A stretch of DNA of 64,000 nucleotides, from NCBI RefSeq assembly GCF_004134905.2, contig NZ_SDPQ02000001.1, positions 744,001 to 808,000 on the forward strand. The letters run 5' to 3'. Position 1 is the stretch's first letter. The number at the start of each line of letters is the position of its first letter. The position numbers and the translations under genes are program-made. The notes beneath the pieces are model-generated. The model worked only from the letters and a program-made list of their open reading frames with translations. It made no database searches and was not told the origin of the DNA. The stretch comes from Aeromicrobium ginsengisoli. Lineage in GTDB: Bacteria; Actinomycetota; Actinomycetes; Propionibacteriales; Nocardioidaceae. Below, piece after piece: positions 8,384 through 16,848 of this stretch.

Positions 8384-9825
8384 CTCAGGGTCCTTTCGAG
8401 GTCGGCGCTCGCGCGCCAGAGGTGCATTGCGGCGTACGAACGCCATGGCTTCCAACGCTCCGTGCGCTCGGGCTCCACACCGTGGCGCTCGAGCATGCGG
8501 CGGATGATGAGGTCGGTCTCGAGCATCACGTCAGGATGCGCGAGGGCCCGCATGCTGATGTAGTCGGCGGTCCACGGCCCGATGCCCGGCAGCGCGACCA
8601 GGTCGGCGCGTACGGCCTCGCGATCGGCTCCGGGATCGAGCTCGATCTTGCCGTCGGCCACCGCCTGCGCGACGCCGATCAACGCCCGGGCGCGGCTGCG
8701 CGGCATGCTCAGGGCCGTGTCGTCGGCCTCGGCGAGTGCCTCGGGCGTGGCGAACGCGTGCGTCAGGCCGTGCGAGGCAGCGAGGTCGAACGTCACCGGA
8801 GTGCCGAAGGTCTCGGCGAACCGGCCGAGGATCGTACGGGCGCCGGCCACCGAGACCTGCTGGCCGACGATCGCCCTCACGGCGACCTCGAAGCCGTCGA
8901 CCTGGCTCGGCAGTCGCAGACCCGGAGCGGCCGCGACGAGCGGCGCGAGCAGCGGGTCCGCCGACAGCACCTCGTCGATCGCGAGCGGGTCGGCGTCGAG
9001 GTCGAGCAGGCGCCGGCAACGCTGCACGGCCACGGCGGTGTCGCGCAGGTCGGCGAGCTCGAGCTCGCAGGCAACGTGGTCGTCCTGCAGCGTCAGCTGG
9101 ACCGCGCCGAGGCCGTGCGGCAGCCGCATCACCCGGGCGTACGTCCGGCCGTCGATCCGCTCGACCCCGGCGATCAGCCGGCCGCCGAGGAACTCGAGCA
9201 GGCCGTCGACGTGGAACGGCTGGCGCACTGCGAGCCGAAGGGTCACGCGGCCGGTCGGCGTGCTGCGGCGACGGCCGCGCATCTCGGTCGGCGACAGGGC
9301 GTAGACGTGGCGGACGGAGTCGTTGAACTGCCGGATCGACGCGAAGCCTGCGGCGAACGCGATGTCGGACATCGGCATCTCGGTGGTCTCGATGAGGACC
9401 CTGGCGGCGTGCGCACGATTGCTGCGGGCCAGCGCCAACGGACCGGCGCCGAGCTCCTGGGTCAGCATGCGGGTCACGTGGCGCTGGCTGTAGCCGAGGC
9501 GGCTTGCGAGCCCTTCGACACCCTCGCGCTCGACGACACCGTCGGCGATCAGGCGCATCGCGCGACCCACGGCGTCGGCGCGTACGTTCCACTCCGGCGA
9601 TCCCGGCGTGGTGTCCGGGCGGCACCGGCGGCAGGCGCGGAAACCCGCGTCCTGGGCCGCCGCGGCCGAGGCGTAGAACGTGACGTTCTCGCGCTTCGGG
9701 GTCACCGCCGGGCAGGACGGACGGCAGTAGATGCCGGTCGTCCTGACGCCGACATAGAAGACCCCGTCGAACCGCGCGTCGCGCGACTCCGCGGCCCGGT
9801 AGCAGCGTTCGTGGTCGGTGTGCAT
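8380..9825 (-). CDS. alkA: Ada-type methyl-phosphotriester sensor / AraC HTH / AlkA 3-methyladenine glycosylase fusion
   Basis: A 481-aa fusion in three modules. Residues about 1-75 are an Ada N-terminal zinc domain with the four cysteines (GIYCRPSCPAV and FRACRRCRPD) that accept methyl groups from phosphotriesters. Residues about 85-185 are an AraC-type HTH (LASRLGYSQRHVTRML). The rest is an AlkA glycosylase with the helix-hairpin-helix LPGIGPWTADYISMRAL and the following catalytic Asp. It senses alkylation, probably activates its own operon, and excises alkylated bases. ATG 9825 follows CATGAT by 6 nt, so leaderless. This fusion type is known in actinobacteria. Confidence 0.92.
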   Translation of the reverse strand: MHTDHERCYRAAESRDARFDGVFYVGVRTTGIYCRPSCPAVTPKRENVTFYASAAAAQDAGFRACRRCRPDTTPGSPEWNVRADAVGRAMRLIADGVVEREGVEGLASRLGYSQRHVTRMLTQELGAGPLALARSNRAHAARVLIETTEMPMSDIAFAAGFASIRQFNDSVRHVYALSPTEMRGRRRSTPTGRVTLRLAVRQPFHVDGLLEFLGGRLIAGVERIDGRTYARVMRLPHGLGAVQLTLQDDHVACELELADLRDTAVAVQRCRRLLDLDADPLAIDEVLSADPLLAPLVAAAPGLRLPSQVDGFEVAVRAIVGQQVSVAGARTILGRFAETFGTPVTFDLAASHGLTHAFATPEALAEADDTALSMPRSRARALIGVAQAVADGKIELDPGADREAVRADLVALPGIGPWTADYISMRALAHPDVMLETDLIIRRMLERHGVEPERTERWKPWRSYAAMHLWRASADLERTLR

Positions 9826-9889
9826 ACATCCATCATGACGGCGCACACCGACACTTACCGGCGGGTTTCAGACATGGACGCCGACAGCG

Positions 9890-10816
9890 TCAGGCGGCGT
9901 CCTTCACCTCGTCGAGGGCGTCCTTGAGCGAGTCGAGGTCGCCTCCGGTCGGCGCGTTCTCCACACCGGTCCAGTCGGGCGACGGCAGGACCTGTTCAGT
10001 TGCCTTGCCCTGCTGAACGTCGCGGATCGCGGCGACGATCGCATCGAGGTTGTTCGGCACCGCTCGACCGCACTTCCGCAACTCCGAGCCGAGCTTCAGG
10101 GTCAGCCGCGGCTTGTTCGCTGCGACGGCGTCCGCGGTCGTACCGGACTCGACTGTGCTGTCCGAGAGGTCCGAAACGGTGCCGCACACGTGGTAGACCT
10201 CGCCACCACCGGCCCAGTAGACCTTGTCCTCACCGAGGAGCTGGATCACGGCCTGCTTCTCTGCCGTGTACTTCTCCACCGAGGCCGGGTTGAAGTCGAT
10301 GCCCATGACCACCGCGACCAGGGCCACCACGATGCCGACAGCGCCGGCCACACCCTTCTGCGTCTTGCCCATGTCCTTGTTGAGGAAGATCAGGACGATG
10401 ATCGGCAGGAACGCGATGATCGGGATGAACGCACCGAGCTGGTTCTGGATGAAGAACCTGAACGGTTCCTTCTCCGACGCCGGGTCGAGCTTGTTGGCCT
10501 TCTTCCAGAGCATCGAGCCGACGACCACGGCGATGCCGTCAAGCACCAGCAATGCGATCAGCAGCGCGAATGCCCAGGTCGGGAACGCGTTGTCGGTGAT
10601 CAGCTCGCCCTTGGCGTTGACCGAGGCCTTCTCCGTGAGGATCGACTTGTTGAGCAGCAGCCCGAAGATCGCGCCGATCTCGATCGCGATGCCGAGCGCC
10701 CACAGCCCGACGGCGTAGAGGCGCAGCTTCTTGGCCTGTGACTTCGACTCCGCGGAGGCCTTCCACGTCGAGTCGTTGGCGGAGCTTTCGGTGGAACCCT
10801 GGCCCGAGCTGGTCAT
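9890..10816 (-). CDS. Hypothetical four-helix membrane protein with extracytoplasmic C-terminal domain
   Basis: A 308-aa protein: a Ser/Thr-rich cytosolic N-terminus, predicted membrane helices near residues 33-57, 80-105, 127-147 and 155-175, and a C-terminal soluble domain of about 130 residues. The soluble part contains a Cys pair (HVCGTVS and RKCGRAVP) that could form a disulfide outside the membrane. AGGAGATTCC precedes the ATG. I recognise no named family. It stands alone, with about 100 nt separating it from the end of the next operon. Confidence 0.7.
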   Translation of the reverse strand: MTSSGQGSTESSANDSTWKASAESKSQAKKLRLYAVGLWALGIAIEIGAIFGLLLNKSILTEKASVNAKGELITDNAFPTWAFALLIALLVLDGIAVVVGSMLWKKANKLDPASEKEPFRFFIQNQLGAFIPIIAFLPIIVLIFLNKDMGKTQKGVAGAVGIVVALVAVVMGIDFNPASVEKYTAEKQAVIQLLGEDKVYWAGGGEVYHVCGTVSDLSDSTVESGTTADAVAANKPRLTLKLGSELRKCGRAVPNNLDAIVAAIRDVQQGKATEQVLPSPDWTGVENAPTGGDLDSLKDALDEVKDAA

Positions 10817-10914
10817 GGAATCTCCTGAAGATCGAGGATCGGCGAGTCGAATGCTATCGCCAACAGGGCGTCGGCCGACCGAATCGTGTCATCAGCCGCA
10901 CGCCGCAGGTGAAT

Positions 10915-13518
10915 TCAGACGCCGCCGACGATCGATTGCGCGATGGCGCGATAGCGCTTGAGGAACTCGTCCTCGGGCAGCTCGCCGTCAGCGTGGTACC
11001 AGCTGGCGACGCCGAGACACAGCGACGCAATGGCCCGACTGGCATCGACGGGATAAGGGGTGTGGAAGACCCCGCTGGCAACGCCGTCCGAGACCACGAC
11101 GTCGAGCATGCGCTGCTGCTCCTCGCGCCGAGCCGTGTAGCGCACGCGGTACTCCGGGTCGAGCTTCCGCAGCTCATTGGCCGAGAGCACAGCGCCCTTC
11201 TGCCGGTTCATGTGGAAGAGCAGCAGCGCCTCCACGAGGACGTCGAACTGCGCTCGCGGATCGTCCTCCACCTCGGCGAGTGCGTGCCGGCTGCGCTCGA
11301 TCAACTCGTCGACGACCACCATCATCAGGTCGAAGAGGATGTCCTGCTTCGACTTGTAGTGGTGGTAGATCCCGGGCACCGACAGTCCCGAACGTTCGGC
11401 AAGCTGGCGAGTCGTCGTGCCGTGATAGCCGTTCTCGGAGAATGTCTCCAGAGCGGCGGACAGGATGCGAGACATGCGCTGCTCGGAATAGACCCGCCAG
11501 TTGCGGTAGTCGTCTGTCGGCTCGACGTCGTCCTCACCGACCGACGCGGCTCTCTGCCGGGCGAACTCCACGAACCACTCGAGCGCGGACGTGTCGTCGA
11601 CCGCGCCCGCACTGATGACGTCCCCGGTCTGCTGGCCCGCCAGCAGCTTCTTGATCGGCACCTCGAGCTTCTTGCCCGTCCTCGTGTGCGGCAGGGCAGG
11701 AACGACGATGACCTCGTCCGGAACGTGACGAGGAGACGTCTGTTCGCGTAGGCGATCGCGGATCCGCCGACCAATCTCCTCTCCGTCGACCGAGCTGTCG
11801 GAAACGACGACGAACATGGGCATCCAGTAGCCGCCGTCGGGGCGTTCGACTCCCACGACGAGTGTGTCGGCGACGTCCGGCAACGACTCGACCGCATCGT
11901 AGATCTCCGCACTGCCCAGACGCACCCCGTTGCGGTTGAGAGTGGCATCGGTGCGCCCATGGATCACGATCGTTCCGCGATCGGTCACCGTGATCGCATC
12001 ACCATGCCGCCAAACGCCCGGGAAATCGGCAAAGTACGTCTCGAGGTATGTCTCGTCGTCGGGATCGTTCCAGAACCCGATCGGCATCGACGGCATCGGC
12101 TCGGTGATGACCATCTCGCCAGCGGCCCCCGCTGGAAGCGGCTGTCCGGAGTCGTTCCACACCTGGAGCGAGACCCCGAGCGCGACCCCACTGATCTCGC
12201 CGTCGTACACGGGGAGGACGGGGTTGCTGGACACGAAGATCCCGACGATGTCGGTGCCGCCGCTGGTCGAACCGACCTGGACGTCTGGACTGATGTTCTC
12301 GCGCACCCAGCGGTTGGCCGCCGGCGGCAGGATCGACCCGGTGACCGCCACGATCCGCATGCGAGACAGGTCGAGGTCGCGGCCCGGCACACAGCCAGCC
12401 TGCTCCGATACCTTGAGGTAGCCGGGGCTCGTGCCGAACACCGTCACACCGTGCTGCGCTGCGATGCGCCAGAGCCGGTCCGCCGTGGGATCGACCGGAT
12501 TGCCGTCATAAAGAACGATCGTCGCGCCGTGGAGGAGCCCGCACACCTGAGCGTTCCACATCATCCAGTTGGGGCTGGTGTACCAGAAGAACACGTCCTC
12601 CGGGCCCAGGTCGAGGTGGAATCCTGGCGAGGCGAGCTGCTCGAGCAGCGCGCCTCCGTGACCATGGATGATGCCCTTGGGCTTGCCCGTCGTCCCGGAC
12701 GTGAAGAGCACCCACAGCGGGTGATCGAACTCCACAGGGACCACGTCGACCGGATCGGCACCCGTGAGGGCCGACTCCCACTCGACGACCTCATCGGCGG
12801 TTCCAGCCAGCGACAAACCGGCCGTCGACACCGCGATGGTGTGCTCCACGCTCGGCAGGAGACTCCGGAGCTGCCGCGCTTCGTTGCGTCGGTCGTGCAC
12901 CAGGCCCTTGAAGAAGTAGCCGCCCCCGCAGATGAGGACCTTGGGGTCGAGCTGCGACAGCCGGTCGGCCGCCGAACGGGCGGCGAGGTCAAGCCCCGCC
13001 TGAGACCAGGTGGCGCCGATCCACGCGGTGGCCAGGAAGCCGACAACGCCCTCGATCGAGTTCGGAAGGTAGGCAACGACGCGATCGCCCTGCTCCACAC
13101 CCATCTCCCGCAGGCTGCCTGCGAGCGCCTTGACCTGCCTGCGCAGCTCGCGGTGGGTGATGGTCGTGGTCGTGCCGTCTTCGACGATCATGACGATCGC
13201 GTCACGGTCGGAGTCCGTCCGAAGGAGGTGCTCGGCGAAATTGAGCCTCGCGCCCGGGAACCACTTGGTCCCAGGCATCTTCCGGCTCTCCCAGACCGCA
13301 GTCGGCTCCTCGTGGAACGCGACGTCGAAATAGCGCGCGACCGACGACCAGAAGTCTTGAGGATGTGCGGCGGACCACGCTTGGATCTCGTGAAAATCGG
13401 TCACGTCGGCGAAAGACGCCACGCCCTCGCCGACGAGCCAACGAGCGTAGGCGACGATGCGCGAGCCCTCGACCTGCTCGGCGGTCGGCACCCACGACGG
13501 CTGGACGACGTTGCCCAT
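10915..13518 (-). CDS. Acetoacetyl-CoA synthetase fused to a complete TetR-family repressor
   Basis: An 867-aa protein read in one uninterrupted frame. Residues about 1-655 are an acyl-adenylate-forming enzyme of the acetoacetyl-CoA synthetase type: N-terminal WFPGARLNFAEHLL, AMP-binding loop LFTSGTTGKPKGIIHGHGG near residue 270, STSGGTDIVG, WRHGDAITVTDRGTIVIHGR, and the C-terminal lysine region PHTRTGKKLEVPIKK. It ends with the usual ALEWFVEFARQR. After a linker of about 25 residues, residues 682-867 form a full TetR protein whose HTH is TTTRQLAERSGLSVPGIYHH, plus a ligand domain. The start at 13518 is supported by GGAGGGGAAGCG; the frame's earlier start lacks such a site. It is last in a five-gene operon. 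Enzyme function is near certain; regulation is inferred. Confidence 0.93.
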   Translation of the reverse strand: MGNVVQPSWVPTAEQVEGSRIVAYARWLVGEGVASFADVTDFHEIQAWSAAHPQDFWSSVARYFDVAFHEEPTAVWESRKMPGTKWFPGARLNFAEHLLRTDSDRDAIVMIVEDGTTTTITHRELRRQVKALAGSLREMGVEQGDRVVAYLPNSIEGVVGFLATAWIGATWSQAGLDLAARSAADRLSQLDPKVLICGGGYFFKGLVHDRRNEARQLRSLLPSVEHTIAVSTAGLSLAGTADEVVEWESALTGADPVDVVPVEFDHPLWVLFTSGTTGKPKGIIHGHGGALLEQLASPGFHLDLGPEDVFFWYTSPNWMMWNAQVCGLLHGATIVLYDGNPVDPTADRLWRIAAQHGVTVFGTSPGYLKVSEQAGCVPGRDLDLSRMRIVAVTGSILPPAANRWVRENISPDVQVGSTSGGTDIVGIFVSSNPVLPVYDGEISGVALGVSLQVWNDSGQPLPAGAAGEMVITEPMPSMPIGFWNDPDDETYLETYFADFPGVWRHGDAITVTDRGTIVIHGRTDATLNRNGVRLGSAEIYDAVESLPDVADTLVVGVERPDGGYWMPMFVVVSDSSVDGEEIGRRIRDRLREQTSPRHVPDEVIVVPALPHTRTGKKLEVPIKKLLAGQQTGDVISAGAVDDTSALEWFVEFARQRAASVGEDDVEPTDDYRNWRVYSEQRMSRILSAALETFSENGYHGTTTRQLAERSGLSVPGIYHHYKSKQDILFDLMMVVVDELIERSRHALAEVEDDPRAQFDVLVEALLLFHMNRQKGAVLSANELRKLDPEYRVRYTARREEQQRMLDVVVSDGVASGVFHTPYPVDASRAIASLCLGVASWYHADGELPEDEFLKRYRAIAQSIVGGV

Positions 13519-13576
13519 CGCTTCCCCTCCCTCGACCGACCCCGGAACCCCAGTCCTGGTCATGCGCCCGTACCCA

Positions 13577-14746
13577 CTAAGCCCGCCGAGGCCACAGGGA
13601 CCCGCGAGTGATCACGACGTCCATCGCGACTGCAACCACCAAGACGCCACCTGTCGCAAAGAACTGAACTTCTGGCGAGTAGCCCAACAGCTGGACCCCG
13701 TTGTTGATCGAGCCGATGACGAGTGCGCCCAACAAGGCGGACCACACGCTGCCTCGGCCACCGAACAGGCTAGTGCCACCGACCACCGCGGCGGCGATGG
13801 CGTTCAACATCAGCGGACCGCCACCCGATGAGTTGGACACGGCCAGCTGCCGCGACGCGTCGACGACTCCGGCGATGGCAGCGCACGCGCCCAGGATCAG
13901 GAATGAGTAGAGCACCATGCGATATACCGGGATGCCGGCTCGTTGAGCGGCGTCGCGATCCCCACCGACCGCGTACAGATGCACGCCGTACCTCGTGCTG
14001 GTCGTCGCGTACGAAGCCACGATCAGCATCACCCCCAGGATCAGCACAGGGAACGGCAATCCGTTCCCACGGGTCAGGACCGTCACGCCGCCCAGCACGG
14101 CGACACCGATCACACCGATGGACACCAGCGCCCACGTGCGGTCGGAACGCGAGCCGATGATGTCGCGCCAACGGCTGCCGGCGTACGCGATCAGGATCAG
14201 CACGGCCAGCACGAACGACAGCGATGTCGGCAGGTGCTCACTGGCGATCTTGGCGTAGTCCGTCCCTCCGACGTTCACCGTGAACTCCGGAGGCAGGACG
14301 ACGAGCAACAGGCCTTGGAAGACGACCATTCCGCCGAGCGTCACGATGAGTGACGGCACACCGAACACGATGATGAGCGCCTGCACCAGCATGGCGACCA
14401 TGCCGAGCAGGACTCCCACGGCGAGTGCGGCATACAGGTTCCACCCAGAGGTCACGGCGTAGTTCGCGACGACGGTCGCGCACACCCCCGAAAGGATTGC
14501 CGACGACAGGTCGATCTCCCCCACCAGGAGCACGAACACGATTCCGAGTGCCAGGATCGCCGTCGTGACGATCTGGAGAACGAGGTTGGTGAGGTTCTGC
14601 GAGCTGAGGTACGCGTCGCTACGGGTGTCGAAGAACAGCCAAATGGCACCCAACACGATGAGCACCGGAACGTTGCGGAGGCGGTCTTCGAACGCGGCTG
14701 TGATCCGGCCCGCCAGGGGGGTACGGGATGTTGCGCTGACGCTCAT
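13577..14746 (-). CDS. Sugar-type ABC transporter permease (RbsC/XylH family)
   Basis: A 389-aa polytopic inner-membrane protein with about ten hydrophobic segments. Family marks are LLVGEIDLSSAILSG in the first third and NAIAAAVVGGTSLFGGRGS near the C-terminus, typical of branched-chain/ribose-type permeases. It probably homodimerises with the single-domain ATPase encoded just upstream, overlapping it by 4 nt (ATGA). The transported compound is unknown; the neighbouring monooxygenase and acyl-CoA synthetase suggest it need not be a sugar. Confidence 0.92.
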   Translation of the reverse strand: MSVSATSRTPLAGRITAAFEDRLRNVPVLIVLGAIWLFFDTRSDAYLSSQNLTNLVLQIVTTAILALGIVFVLLVGEIDLSSAILSGVCATVVANYAVTSGWNLYAALAVGVLLGMVAMLVQALIIVFGVPSLIVTLGGMVVFQGLLLVVLPPEFTVNVGGTDYAKIASEHLPTSLSFVLAVLILIAYAGSRWRDIIGSRSDRTWALVSIGVIGVAVLGGVTVLTRGNGLPFPVLILGVMLIVASYATTSTRYGVHLYAVGGDRDAAQRAGIPVYRMVLYSFLILGACAAIAGVVDASRQLAVSNSSGGGPLMLNAIAAAVVGGTSLFGGRGSVWSALLGALVIGSINNGVQLLGYSPEVQFFATGGVLVVAVAMDVVITRGSLWPRRA

Positions 14747-15546
14747 GCGACCCCCTCATGAGCCCCGGTGATGGCGGCGACGAGCTCGCTGGACGTGTAG
14801 CGACCGCGCGAGAACTCGGCGACCTTCGTCCCGAGCCTGAGCACCACGACCCGGTCAGCCACGTGTTGGACGTCCTTGAGGTCGTGAGAGATCACGAGGA
14901 CACTGCGTCGTTGCTCCTTGAGACGCAGGATCAGGTCGAGGACTTCAGCGCGTTGGGTGATGCCGAGAGCCGCGGTGGGTTCGTCAAGCATCACAATCCG
15001 CGGGTCGGACACCAACGCGCGGCAAATCGCGATGCCTTGCCGCTGCCCGCCCGACAAACCGCCCACCGGTGTCGTGAACGAGCGCAACCTGACCGACATG
15101 CTGTCCAGCACGGCCTTGGCCTGCTCCTCCATGGCGCCTCGGCGGACCGCTCGCCCACGCCACCACCCGGTCGTGCGCTCCTGGCCGAGAAACAGGTTCT
15201 TGACGGCATCGAGGTTGTCGCACAGCGACAGGTCCTGGTAGACCGTGTGGATCCCGACGCCGGTGGCCGCACGAGGAGTGTCGAGCTTGACCTCCTGCTC
15301 ATCGACATGGATCTCGCCACCGTCAGGCCGTTCGACACCCGCAATGATCTTCACGAGCGTCGACTTGCCGGCCCCGTTGTCACCGACCAGAGCGACGACC
15401 TCGCCGGTCCTCAGCTCGAGGTCCACCTCGTGAAGTGCCCGCACACCACCGAAGTGCTTCGAGACGCCCGCGAGACGCAAGATCGGTGGTTCCACGCTGC
15501 CGGGCCCACCTTGTGGGTCCACGGTGCCATGCGCAACTGGAGACAT
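14743..15546 (-). CDS. ABC transporter ATP-binding protein (single-domain, FrcA-like)
   Basis: A 267-aa ATPase with Walker A GDNGAGKSTL near residue 57, Q-loop VYQDLSLCDN, signature LSGGQRQG, Walker B IVMLDEPTAALG and the switch His in VISHDL. Unlike RbsA or XylG, which carry two nucleotide-binding domains, this protein has only one, as in the fructose importer FrcA. AGGACAAGC precedes the ATG. It lies between the binding-protein gene, separated from it by a strong hairpin, and the permease gene. Confidence 0.93.
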   Translation of the reverse strand: MSPVAHGTVDPQGGPGSVEPPILRLAGVSKHFGGVRALHEVDLELRTGEVVALVGDNGAGKSTLVKIIAGVERPDGGEIHVDEQEVKLDTPRAATGVGIHTVYQDLSLCDNLDAVKNLFLGQERTTGWWRGRAVRRGAMEEQAKAVLDSMSVRLRSFTTPVGGLSGGQRQGIAICRALVSDPRIVMLDEPTAALGITQRAEVLDLILRLKEQRRSVLVISHDLKDVQHVADRVVVLRLGTKVAEFSRGRYTSSELVAAITGAHEGVA

Positions 15547-15566
15547 GCTTGTCCTTAGGTCGGGGT

Positions 15567-15594
15567 GGGCGGCCGTCCGTGCGGACGGCCGCCC
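15567..15594 (-). terminator. Hairpin between binding-protein and ATPase genes
   Basis: A perfect 13-bp inverted repeat (GGGCGGCCGTCCG and its complement) with a 2-nt loop. There is no U tract on the minus strand. Between a solute-binding-protein gene and its ATPase, such hairpins usually protect or partly terminate the transcript so that more binding protein is made. Confidence 0.7.
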
Positions 15595-15617
15595 AGTCGT
15601 GGTTCGACGTGCCGGCG

Positions 15618-16763
15618 TCAGCCGACCTTCTCCTTGCAGGTCGGCGTGCTCGCCGCCGGCCCGGTGCAGATCTGCTTCCAGGTGAAGATCCCCAGATCAA
15701 CGGCCTTCTGAACGGCCTCGCCGGGATCCTTGCCCTTCTCGAGGTGGATCAAGGTCGAGGGCAGCTTGGCGGTCGGGATCTGCGAACCGCCGTTGTCGAC
15801 CGTGTCCTTGACGAGATCGGCCGGCGGCTGCTCACCGTTGATCGCGGCCAGCGTGATCTTGGCTGCCGCCTCCGCCTCGACCGAGAACGCCTTGAGGACG
15901 TTGTCCTGCTGGTCTCCGGTCAGCATGTACTGCAGGCCCGTCAGTTCCGGGTTCTGACCACCGTAGACAGGAACCTCGACCTTCTTGCTCTTGAGCGCGG
16001 CGATGACCCCCGCAGTGATGCCGTCGTAGAAGCCAAGGAACGCGCCGACCTTGTTCTGAGTCTTGGTCAGGCACTGATCAGCGGCGCTCTGCGCATTGTC
16101 GGGCGCCCAGTCCTTGACGTAGTCCTCGCAGACCACCTTGATCGTGCCGTCATCGATCAGCGGCTTCAGGACGCTGTCCTGCCCCTTGAGCATCTCGGTC
16201 GTGTAGACGTCACCCTTGTTGCCGTACAGGCGCGCCACGTTGACAGGTGTCGCACCGAGCGCGCCGTCCTTGACCTGCGAAGCGAAGTACTCGCCCTGCT
16301 GGACACCGACGTTCTCCGGGTCGAACACGACCTGGGCGAACATCTTGCCCTTCAGTGGCGGGTTCTCGTAGCCGATCACCGGGATCTTGGCCGCCTCTGC
16401 GGCCTGGAGAACGCCCTCGCTGGTGTTGGGGTCGGCAGCCACCACGACGAGCGCCTTGGCACCCGCCGAGATCGCCGCATTCGCCTGCGACAGCTGGGTT
16501 GCCGAGCTGCCACCGGCATTCACGAACTTCACCTCGATGTCCGAATCGAGCTTCTCGATCGCCTTCTTGAAGTCCGGGCCGTCCTGCTGGATGTATCGCG
16601 TCGGCGTCGTGTTGGGCGCCATGAAGTACACCAGCTTCTTTCCGCCCGCCTTGCTGTCACCGTCACCCCCCGAGCTGCCCCCGCAAGCCGACAGCATGAG
16701 GGCGGCACTGCTTACGATCGCGACGACCTTCAGCGCGCTGCGCCAGGTAGTGGTGTGCGACAT
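15618..16763 (-). CDS. Sugar-type ABC transporter substrate-binding lipoprotein
   Basis: A periplasmic-binding-protein type 1 of about 381 aa. It has a lipoprotein signal peptide with lipobox LSAC near residue 26 (KVVAIVSSAALMLSACGGS), followed by a Gly/Ser-rich tether, so it is anchored outside the membrane. The body matches xylose/ribose-binding proteins (ALVVVAADPNTSEGVL, IPVIGYENPPL, GGQNPELTGLQYMLTG). Two adjacent ATGs exist; the second is preferred because AAGGAG is 5 nt before it. It is the recognition component for the permease and ATPase downstream. Confidence 0.93.
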   Translation of the reverse strand: MSHTTTWRSALKVVAIVSSAALMLSACGGSSGGDGDSKAGGKKLVYFMAPNTTPTRYIQQDGPDFKKAIEKLDSDIEVKFVNAGGSSATQLSQANAAISAGAKALVVVAADPNTSEGVLQAAEAAKIPVIGYENPPLKGKMFAQVVFDPENVGVQQGEYFASQVKDGALGATPVNVARLYGNKGDVYTTEMLKGQDSVLKPLIDDGTIKVVCEDYVKDWAPDNAQSAADQCLTKTQNKVGAFLGFYDGITAGVIAALKSKKVEVPVYGGQNPELTGLQYMLTGDQQDNVLKAFSVEAEAAAKITLAAINGEQPPADLVKDTVDNGGSQIPTAKLPSTLIHLEKGKDPGEAVQKAVDLGIFTWKQICTGPAASTPTCKEKVG

Positions 16764-16848
16764 CATTGCTCCTTCATCGAATGGTGGTGCTGGTCAGTGG
16801 CGCCCGATCGCCGGTGTGCATCGGCCCGGCCCTCCTGGCCGGTCCGTC

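Noticed and set aside
8374..9927. 517-codon plus-strand open frame
   Set aside because: Antisense to ogt and the Ada-AlkA gene; no recognisable protein sense.
11475..11520. Separate start for a stand-alone tetR gene at ATG 11475
   Set aside because: No good ribosome-binding site precedes it, and the upstream frame is open and continuous; an additional internal start cannot be fully excluded.
11959..13611. 550-codon plus-strand open frame
   Set aside because: Antisense shadow of the acetoacetyl-CoA synthetase domain, caused by high GC in the third codon position.
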